A DNA stretch of 64,000 nt, taken from the NCBI RefSeq assembly GCF_963678635.1, contig NC_087065.1, positions 52,209,858 to 52,273,857 on the forward strand. Direction: 5' to 3'. The notes under the pieces were generated by a model. The model was not told the DNA's origin, searched no databases, and saw nothing but the letters and a program-made list of their open reading frames with translations. Origin of the DNA: Symsagittifera roscoffensis (lineage: Eukaryota > Xenacoelomorpha > Acoela > Convolutidae). The translations under genes were made by a program, and so were the position numbers. Below, piece by piece: positions 56,532 through 64,000 of this stretch; within the stretch, counting starts at the first letter, position 1; each line of letters begins with the position of its first letter.

Positions 56532-58840
56532 GTTTCATTCGATTCCTGATAGAGCAGATTTCAGTACCTGCATTAAACACTTGTGTTAAAATGTTGAGGG
56601 AAGGCGATGAGCGAACGAAAGCCATGTTCTTACTAGCAATGCTGGATATGCAGCAAAGTAAACCGATGAGGGTGAACATGAAAGAACCTGAAGAATTGGA
56701 ACCCATGAAAAAGATAGACGAGATCAGGAGATTCTCAAACAAGGAGTTGAGGCTCACTAAAGAATCTATGGGAGCATTGCCGAAATCCAGTGAATACTGT
56801 GGACCGATCAAGAAGAAGTCATATAGCTATGTGTCCGGGATTATAGGGATAGCATATAATCCTTTCCTGAGTGAAGACATACGCGATTGCTTCTTTGATT
56901 ATGAGCAGGCGGTGTTACTAAGATTCTGGACGTCCAGAATTGTAACGATTAAAAGCGTCAACAATTCACAGGCCAAATTGGGACTGGTCTTGGAAGAAGA
57001 GGTGACTGCACCTTCAGTACCAAAATCCGACAAGAGAGTGGAGTTTGGGTTGGGATTCTCAGATGAATTACTGAGAACGAGCTTGATGGCAGTGTGGGAA
57101 TTAATGAGACCATCATGGTGTCCTAGTCCCAACGCTGACTCAATATTACGGGCGACACAAGACGTACAGAGGGAACTTAATGCAGACTGTAACCTGCGTG
57201 ACCTCAACATCATATATAATGTGATGATAACAGCCTCTAAGAGCAACGGAGAAGATAAAGTGGAGTTGCCTGGCTGGGGACCAGAAGACTGGGTCAAACC
57301 TGGTAGCTGTCTGGCGGAAGTCTGTGGACTAGAGGGTCACGTTTGTGGAAGTCTAGACGGTGTGAAAACCCTGGAGAAACAACACAAGCAGTTGACACTA
57401 TTGTTTGGAAATGTAGTGATGAAAGCAAGAACGGAAACGGAACTGATAGCAGATTGCCATGGAGGAACCGATGTGAATCTAGTGACAGCACTAGGATTCT
57501 ACAGCATGTTTGGTTCTTTAGAGTCACTATTGAATCTAGAACAGAAACATGAGATGGTCACGGCCATCAGCGTAGAAGTATTCCCAGGAGTTCTGCAGAC
57601 TGAGCAGAAGTATATAGGAAAATGGAGGGAAGCAATCGAAACAGAGATGAACATCAGACACAGCGAAACTTATTGTAGACCATCAGGAGCACGATATTTG
57701 GTGGGTTCAACGTTGGCTCCAATGTGCAAGAGCAGATACCCTGTACATTTCGTGGCTGTGGACGTGAAGAGTACAAGAACGATCGTGGATCAAGCTTTCT
57801 CAGTGCCAAAGTGCGTGAGATTGGCGAGAATGTCTGAAAAGTCTTACGAGTTACTATGTAAGATGTTCTCAGCAGTTCCAGAGAGAACCAAAGAGGAGTT
57901 GGAGTCAATACTAGGAAAGAAGTTCATGGGATATGTGAGCGGGAACTTCAGTGACTTTGAAAAACAGAAACAGAGAGGATCAACTGTCACAGATTACAAT
58001 GCAGTAGATGAGAATGATGAAATCCACCGAGTGATGATGGAAGTGGAACCATTGCTGGAAGCTTCAGGAAAACGCAATTGGAGGAGCATCATGTTGACAC
58101 ATGACGAGTTTCCTTGCCACTGCTTGCTGCAGACCTGGTGGTATCCCAAGCGTAGTATTTTGGTGTTGATCTGGGACTCTGGAGAGCTGCTCTCCATGGG
58201 TTTACCAGATTCATCACAGCCCATAACAATAGTGATAGTGGGAGTTATGATGGCGATACGATGGCTGGAAGCTCATGTGAGAGAAAATAATAGACAGGAG
58301 GCACCGACGAGAGAACAATTGCAGAAATTAGATTGTCTAAAAGATTTAGATCTTTTTGAGACAATGTGCAAAGTTCTAAACATTCCGATGGAAGTGAAGA
58401 AGATATGGGCAAGAAAACGATTGATGCCATGGTTCAGAGCTAACATGACTGCATGGTTGTACGAGTATGCGAAAAAGCATATGTCGAAACATGGCAGAGT
58501 GTACAGTGAATATCAGCTGGACATTGGGGCAGGAGCTTTCAAGCGAGCTTTCGTGACCCATCGGAATGCAGTGACCACCGCTGTGAAAAGAATTTCCAGG
58601 ACGAGCGAGCGTAGTGGAAATGAGAAGGCAGAGATGCTGAAAGAAGATTTGGAGAGAAACGTGACGTTGTGTCTCCACAACAGCTTCTGTAGAATTAGAG
58701 AATCAAACGTGGATCCCCTACCTTGCTGTAAACAGAGGGTGGAAGAGCAGAAGTGTTGGAGGACGGCTTCCAACAGCGTCAGGATAGTCAATGACGTGCT
58801 ACAAGACACGGAAACCGAGAGTGCGGAGTCAGTGTCATAG
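56532..58840 (+). CDS. Copy 2 ORF2, part 4: unknown C-terminal region
   Basis: About 770 codons to TAG 58838-58840. Matches copy 1 (to 34862) throughout, and relic 0 from about 57460 on. Conserved landmarks: GIIGIAYNPFL, IRDCFFDYEQAVLLRFW, CHGGTDVNLVTALGFYSMF, VPKCVRLARMSEKSYELL, FPCHCLLQTWWYPKRSILVL, LFETMCKVLNIPMEVKKIW and AFKRAFVTHRNAVTTAVKR. Many conserved Trp, Cys and Arg residues suggest a folded nucleic-acid- or protein-binding module, but I cannot name it. No membrane segment or signal peptide is visible, so it does not look like an envelope protein. Confidence 0.8.
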
Positions 58841-59680
58841 GAGGAGGAAATGGAGCATTGACGAATGGTCGAGAAAACAAGAGGCAGCAAGAAAGAAAAT
58901 TAGAAGAATTTAGAAGTTTTAGAACTTCTAAACGACGAAAAAAGAAGAGAACAAAGGGATGATGAAGAAAAGTTAAAACTCAGAATTGTTTTATGTGTGT
59001 GAAAAGCTCAAGTGAGAAACCAAGCAACCAAGTTGTAATTGGAAACTGAAACATTTAGTTGAGTTTGGAAATTGTTGCATTTATAAATTTGCATTTTGGT
59101 TTTAGTTGAAGTGGCTTTAGAGACACTCACTTATTATTTATTTAGAAAGGCTTGAGGGAAGAGTATATTTAAATATTCCAGCCTGCATGATTGTTTTTAA
59201 TCACTTAGGAAGACTGATGACTTTGTGGTGACATGAAAAACTTGAGTAACTTCTTGAGGAGGGAGGTTGTTGCATTGTTCTTTCTAACCACAAGGTCTCT
59301 TGGTTTTAATATTCAGGACAATAAACAAGCATGATTTCCGAAGGGAAGGAGCATAGTAGGATAATTTTAGCTTGTTGGTTGGCAGGACTGTCCTGCAAGC
59401 CAACATCTTTTAAATCTAGGAGAAAAAGCTTTAATCGGGACATTGACACTGGAAGTCAGAAAATATGTTTTATCTTAAGTCATATCCTCAATGTGCAGAT
59501 TAATGAAAGAATTTGAAGGCTATAGTGATGTAGTATGATGCCATTTATATTCCGCAGTGAGTCGATGTGACGTAGATAAAAGTAATTTCGTGCATTTTGT
59601 AAATTCTGTTCGATGACGCTGTAACCATTTAGAACATAGTGCGATTCAATGAGGACATTGACCGGACTGTCCGGGGAGTA
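58841..59680 (+). other. Copy 2 3' untranslated region
   Basis: Non-coding, colinear with copy 1. Includes a segment near 59100-59150 absent from copy 1. Ends GGACTGTCCGGGGAGTA against the LTR. Confidence 0.8.
59668..59680 (+). other. Polypurine-tract-position motif TGTCCGGGGAG
   Basis: Abuts the 3' LTR, where plus-strand priming takes place in LTR elements, and is conserved in copy 1 at 35614-35624. The same 11-mer also occurs four times inside pol of copy 2 (46280, 46346, 46412, 48900). Confidence 0.55.
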
Positions 59681-60612
59681 TGTGACATTCGACCAGAATG
59701 GCCAAAGTGCAATTTATGCAGGCTTCGAATTTTTAGCAGTAAGCCTTCCGAGTTGATGATTTCGAAGGATTAGCGACGTTATTGGAACGTTTAGCCAAAC
59801 GGTGAGGGCTAGAATATTCTAGTATTTTAAATTTTCAAAAATTCGAATGATGACGTCACATTTCGGAGAAATGCTGAAACGGCCATTTTTAACAACAAAC
59901 GAGTGAAAAAACAGAACAACTTTTATCTGCGATTGCGAACAGTACGAAAATCGAGATTGGAAAACGACAACGAACTACAGAATAGCAGAGAACGTTCCGA
60001 GTTGCAACTATTGTGCTGCTACAATATTTGCAAGGCCGTTGCCAACAACGGTGAAGGGTGAGAACCAGCCTTCCGGATTGGCGTGAAATTGAACTTAAGG
60101 AGCTTGATTCACTGGATTCAAGAATCCGGAAGGGTCTCGGGACGGAAACTTTTATTAACTCACATAAACTTTTAGCATCCTGTCATGTCCTGACTTGAAT
60201 TTAACTGATATTTTGATTAGTTTTGACAAGGATGAGGTGCTAAGAGTTGGGGGGGGGGGGGGAAAGGGTTAATCCATCTTCGATGGAGATGATGATTTTT
60301 ATCTACTGAACAAAAACAATCGTAATATAATAAGTAGTAGCCCTGTTTTTAGGAGTGACCTCGTGGTCTGGGGATACTGAGACCCAGCCATGAGCTCACT
60401 ATTTTTGCATGTAATTCAGTTAATTTGAGCGTTCTGGTCGAAGCCGGAGAATAGTAACGTTTTTGTCGACCCGATGTTGGAAAAGACCACCGAAAAGTAC
60501 TGGCTTGGTAGAGACGGTGAAAAACATGCAAAGCTCTGTTTAGACGCTAGCCAGTCGTCTTAAGACTTAGTTTTGTTATCCGTCGATATGTATCTTCCGG
60601 GCGAATGTTACA
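59681..60612 (+). repeat. Copy 2 3' LTR (subfamily B, 932 bp)
   Basis: Nearly identical to 36028-36958. Differences seen by eye: a G/T near 60026, T/G near 60091, G/A near 60167, A/C near 60321 and one extra G in the poly-G run. TGACGTCA at 59851-59858. Confidence 0.95.
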
Positions 60613-61073
60613 ACTGAACTCAAACTATTTTAAACGAACTTTTAGCGTCCTAGTCATGTCTTGAATTGAATTCAGATAACATCACGGTTCATTTTCAAAT
60701 AATGAAAAGCTAGGAGTTGAGAGAAAGGGATGATCCATCTTGATGGAGATGATGATTTCTATCTACTGAACAAAAACAATAGTAATATAACAAATAGTAG
60801 TAGCCCTGTTTTTAGGAGTGACCTCTCGGTCTGGGGATACTGAGACCCAGCCATGAGCTCACTATTTTTGCATGTAATTAAGTTAATTTGAGCGTTCTGG
60901 TCGAAGCCGGAGAACAGTAACGTTTTTGTCGACCCGATGTTAGGAAAACCACCAAAAGAATTGGCTTTGGTAGAGACGGTGAAAAGCATGTAGAGCTTTG
61001 TTTAGACGCTGGCCACTCGTTTTATAACTTAGCTTTATTTTCCGTCGATATGTACTTCCGGGCGAATGTTACA
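60613..61073 (+). repeat. Copy 1 3' LTR, right part
   Basis: Starts ACTGAACTCAAACTATTTTA, the continuation of the subfamily A LTR broken at 36027, and ends CGAATGTTACA. With the left part it makes an LTR of about 859 bp. Confidence 0.92.
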
Positions 61074-61653
61074 ATGTGAGTACCTAATTTAATTTTCTTG
61101 AGTGTGTTTTATTTTGTTATGTTGAGTTAGGGAGAGTTTTCAGGTTGATCCATCTGAAATGGATCAAAGGTCCACTGTCTATTAAAAAATAACTATACAT
61201 AATGTTCCCACCCTGTTTTTAACGGCGTTTGCGTATTTTAGGTATTTTGAGACCTGAGTATGGGGGCGTTCTTATTTTCTGGAGTTGGGGGGAGGGGGGG
61301 GGGGGGGAGGTGGTATTTTCGTAGTGGCCTTTAAGCTGTAACGCGGGTTTAAGTCTCATATCGCAAGTGAACCGAATTGGCTCCGACCGCTTGAGGTAGA
61401 AAAACACAAGAGATAGTGTCCCTGACTCTTGAGCCAATGGTTATAGGGCCTATTTTTCTTTAACCTCATATGTGACTTAAGTAGGCGACTGTTACAACTC
61501 GTTTTTTTTTGTTATGCTCGTGCTTCTCGTTTTAAAAAAAGGCAGATTGCAGCTCAAAGAGTACGAAAACAGCTCGTTAGGTCAATAAATCGAAAACAAA
61601 ATTAATAGATTGGACAAAAATAACCGATTCAACTACAACTTTCAGAATCACAC
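61074..61653. other. Intergenic DNA upstream of NBAS; possible old LTR relic
   Basis: 61130-61496 loosely follows the 3' half of the giant-element LTRs (GTTGATCCATCT, ACCCTGTTTTTA, GAGACC, then ...CGACTGTTACA) and may be a diverged LTR end. Contains a long G-rich run (61288-61311). The rest should hold the NBAS promoter and 5' untranslated region, but no TATA box or other clear element was identified. Confidence 0.35.
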
Positions 61654-64000
61654 ATGACCACCTCTGAAAATTTGCTGTACAATGTGTACAATCACAATGA
61701 CTGGTGTGTGGAATCAGAAGAAATAACCTTCCGTTTACCATACTCATTCAACGTTTCGGTTTGGTCTATTCTAAGGACTGCTGGGTCATTAATTCGATCA
61801 AACGTAAATAATGTCGTTTTCCCACTGAATCAGATATTTCTGCGGATAAAAGAGTTCTCACTCGACTGGAAGGTAGATTACCACGATGCATCAAAGTTGC
61901 TAGCAGTTGCAAGTGAACGAGAAGTATTCTTGCTGTCTTTTGAATCTGGTTTTTCAACAGTGCTTGCTAGCCATCAGATCACGCGAGACTATAATCCTAA
62001 ATGGGCGCTTCTTCAGTGGGCTCCAAACGGTGGCCATTTGATTCATACCTCCAGTAAAGCTCATTTGACTGTGTTTGACCGCAAGTTATCCCAAATTGCT
62101 TCCATTTCAATTTACGGCGCAGAGAGAAACCTAAACCCACAAGAGCGAAACACGCTGGATGTTTTTGACACTGTTGACAATGGAAATTGTGTTTGTGCTA
62201 TTGCTTTTAAGGAGGAGTCATCACTGGAAAACGCTTTTCTCAATATTTATTGTCTCAGTTTCCGAGGGTTGTTCAACTCTTTCATTTTCGACTACTCATT
62301 AAACGATCTACAGAAGTATTTTACCGTAAACCTATCTTCCTTCTACATAAATGGTGGTGTTTTCAGTATGATTTTTTCTAAAGTACATGATATTTTTGTT
62401 ACCGGATCTTGTTTCGACATGTGCTCCGAAGAAATAAAGGATAGTACACAGAATGGCCTACACGCCTGGAAGCTTGTCGCCGAATCGCCATGGCTGTTAA
62501 ATTTTGCTTTGAACGACAAAAACACACAGAAAATGCGAAATAAACCTTGGTTTGGTAAAGGGACTAATTCGGAACAAATTGATGGAGCATTTCGATTAAT
62601 TTTGTCTGGCGATGAAAGAACAGTATTTTCCTGCAATTGGATGGGAACTGTTTCCCAATGGTCCATGCCAGGTTTGCTTTTGATTCGGAGGATGAGTGCG
62701 GTAGGCATATGCCAATCACCATTGGCTGATACTGAGGCAAGTACTTACAATCGATCGATGACCATGCTTCGAAACGATTTGCATGATTCCGTGAATAATC
62801 TGCAACTATGGGGAGATGAGGAAGTAGTCTTCATGAAGTTTTCAGGGCTTACAGATTTGCAAAATATAACCACAATGGAATCAGTAATTGGTAAATGTGA
62901 AAAGTTTCCTCCAACTTGTGAAATAACTAAGGTTTTTGAAACTGACGGTGGTCACAAAGCATTTATTGGGTTGGAGCTGGAAAAAAAAGTATCGACGATA
63001 AAAAGAAAGTTTAGATTGAGCGATTCTTCTGACAATGAAGATGACGATGATGACGACGATGATGATTCCGATGCAGAAACTCCTGAGACGTACAAACAGC
63101 AAGGATCTAGATACTTGAAACAGGGACTTTATTTCCTAACTGAAAGTGACCATTTCCAGCCTCCCAAAAAGAAGCCGAAATTAATCACCAAAACATACAG
63201 AATATTTTCCTTTCAGTCCACTACTCCTGAGGCACTCTTTAAAATAAAGCTTCAAAACGAAGAGTTCGGAGAAGCTCTAACATTGGCAAAAATGTTTAAC
63301 TTAGATGCAGATCTGGTTTATATGCGACAGTGGAGAAAGTACCCGGTTTCGAATGCTACAATTCAGGACTACCTGCGTAAGATCTCAAAGCGTCATTGGA
63401 TTCTAAGGGAATGTGTCAATAGAACCTCGAATGATCTAGATGCGATGAAAGCACTGTTGAATTACGGGCTGATTGGCACTGAAGTAGAAGTTGTTTTAGA
63501 CATAGGCAATAAAAGTGCACAACAAGACCCTACGGTGTCAAATTTTGATCTAAGAGTTGAAGAGGATATTCTGACAGAGGACGATTACGCATTTTTGTCG
63601 CGACAAGAAGTAGCCGAGAAAAAGGCGAAGTACCGAAAAGAGAAAATTGAAGATCTTTTAACTGAGCTAGAAAAAGTTGATGCACTCAATTCAGAGCAGA
63701 AGGAAATTCTCAGAACTAGATTAAGACTGGTTCACTATTTGCACACGCTGATTCTATACGAAGAGGTTTTAGGCGGGGCTGAAAAGGCATCTCAGAAATT
63801 TTCAGCAGACGAATTTTCAGATCTTCGTGACCAAACTTGGCTGAAGACCACAATCGACTTCGCGCAAAGTTGCGATTGGCAAGCAGTAGACACGATGTTT
63901 ATGCATGTAAAAGAGTTGGAGCAATACAGGTTGCTGATTTTGTCAAACTTTCCCGAAACAACCGATATCTCGGAAATCGCAGAGTTGTTGCCGTCAGTAT
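61654..64000 (+). CDS. NBAS: NBAS homologue, N-terminal 782 residues (runs off the window)
   Basis: An uninterrupted frame from ATG 61654 to the window end, with no intron. NBAS is a peripheral ER protein of the NRZ tether (NBAS-RINT1-ZW10) that captures Golgi-to-ER vesicles; it is also linked to nonsense-mediated decay (family knowledge). The N-terminal 450 residues fit the degenerate WD-type propeller (LLAVASEREVFLLSFESGF, WAPNGGHLI). An acidic run near residues 457-473 follows, then strong family matches: RYLKQGLYFLTE, KTYRIFSFQSTTPEALF, DLVYMRQWRKYPVSNATIQD and LLILSNFPETT. These lead into the Sec39 helical region, which is cut off by the window. The ATG position agrees with the usual short N-terminus. 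Confidence 0.9.
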   Translation, partial: MTTSENLLYNVYNHNDWCVESEEITFRLPYSFNVSVWSILRTAGSLIRSNVNNVVFPLNQIFLRIKEFSLDWKVDYHDASKLLAVASEREVFLLSFESGFSTVLASHQITRDYNPKWALLQWAPNGGHLIHTSSKAHLTVFDRKLSQIASISIYGAERNLNPQERNTLDVFDTVDNGNCVCAIAFKEESSLENAFLNIYCLSFRGLFNSFIFDYSLNDLQKYFTVNLSSFYINGGVFSMIFSKVHDIFVTGSCFDMCSEEIKDSTQNGLHAWKLVAESPWLLNFALNDKNTQKMRNKPWFGKGTNSEQIDGAFRLILSGDERTVFSCNWMGTVSQWSMPGLLLIRRMSAVGICQSPLADTEASTYNRSMTMLRNDLHDSVNNLQLWGDEEVVFMKFSGLTDLQNITTMESVIGKCEKFPPTCEITKVFETDGGHKAFIGLELEKKVSTIKRKFRLSDSSDNEDDDDDDDDDSDAETPETYKQQGSRYLKQGLYFLTESDHFQPPKKKPKLITKTYRIFSFQSTTPEALFKIKLQNEEFGEALTLAKMFNLDADLVYMRQWRKYPVSNATIQDYLRKISKRHWILRECVNRTSNDLDAMKALLNYGLIGTEVEVVLDIGNKSAQQDPTVSNFDLRVEEDILTEDDYAFLSRQEVAEKKAKYRKEKIEDLLTELEKVDALNSEQKEILRTRLRLVHYLHTLILYEEVLGGAEKASQKFSADEFSDLRDQTWLKTTIDFAQSCDWQAVDTMFMHVKELEQYRLLILSNFPETTDISEIAELLPSV

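Larger units (their letters stand above)
36028..60612 (+). mobile_element. Copy 2: giant Gypsy-like LTR retrotransposon, 24.6 kb, young, nested in copy 1 LTR
   Basis: Termini TGTGACATTCG (36028) and CGAATGTTACA (60612). The left flank ends ACT and the right flank begins ACT, and the uninterrupted copy 1 5' LTR shows a single ACT at that spot, so the target duplication is 3 bp. The LTRs (931 and 932 bp) differ at about four bases plus one G in a poly-G run, so the insertion is recent. Contents in order: LTR, leader, gag-pol with terminal macro domain, spacer, ORF2 (coiled coil, SGNH, SGNH-like, unknown tail), 3' untranslated region, LTR. Three stops in gag-pol and three frame breaks in ORF2 mean it is probably not autonomous as read here. 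Confidence 0.95.
12986..61073 (+). mobile_element. Copy 1: giant Gypsy-like LTR retrotransposon, old, interrupted by copy 2
   Basis: The termini are TGTGACATTCG at 12986 and CGAATGTTACA at 61073, nearly exact inverted repeats. The flanking triplet ATG occurs on both sides. The 5' LTR (12986-13827) pairs with a 3' LTR at 35627-36027 plus 60613-61073, split by the nested copy 2. Inside are a leader, gag-pol, ORF2 and a 3' untranslated region, all clearly homologous to copy 2 but full of stops, frameshifts and deletions. The two LTRs differ at about one site in fifteen over their first 150 bases (by eye), so this insertion is much older than copy 2. It cannot encode a full set of proteins. Confidence 0.9.

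Noticed and set aside
49912-58840. ORF2 as an envelope gene
   Set aside because: No signal peptide, no clear transmembrane segment and no cleavage-site pattern; SGNH motifs instead.

Overview
The window looks like nuclear DNA of an invertebrate animal. The one host gene is the 5' part of an NBAS homologue at the right end (61654 to the window end). Almost everything else is long terminal repeat (LTR) retrotransposon sequence and simple repeats. I cannot name the species. No bacterial gene organisation, CRISPR array, rRNA or tRNA gene was seen.

Layout. 1-3700: AT-rich DNA with two tandem-repeat tracts (about 1655-2450 and 2490-2985) and a perfect hairpin. 3721-4760: a broken integrase fragment of an unrelated Gypsy-type element. 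6.4-12.1 kb (relic 0): a very decayed, distant relative of the giant elements to its right, with many stops and frameshifts. 12986-61073 (copy 1): an older giant Gypsy-like element whose 3' LTR is split by copy 2. 36028-60612 (copy 2): a younger 24.6-kb element with nearly identical 931/932-bp LTRs. 61074-61653: intergenic DNA, perhaps an LTR relic. 61654-64000: NBAS homologue.

The giant element is the interesting object. Copy 2 has LTR, a roughly 3-kb leader with a CCGGAGGGG-type repeat, a 3201-codon gag-pol frame (39919-49521), a 390-bp spacer, a second reading-frame region of about 2975 codons (49912-58840), a 3' untranslated region and LTR. The gag-pol frame encodes a coiled coil, capsid-like region, two zinc knuckles, aspartic protease, reverse transcriptase, RNase H and integrase, and ends in what I read as a macro (ADP-ribose-binding) domain. 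The second region encodes a coiled coil, an SGNH/GDSL hydrolase domain with its full catalytic set, a second degenerate SGNH-like domain, and about 1900 residues I do not recognise. The macro domain, both SGNH-like domains and the unrecognised tail recur in copy 1 and, much diverged, in relic 0, so they are inherited parts of the element family.

Both giant copies are broken. Copy 2 has three in-frame stops in gag-pol and three frame breaks in ORF2. Copy 1 has many stops, several deletions and a local 1.86-kb duplication. The sequence alone does not show that either copy is active.
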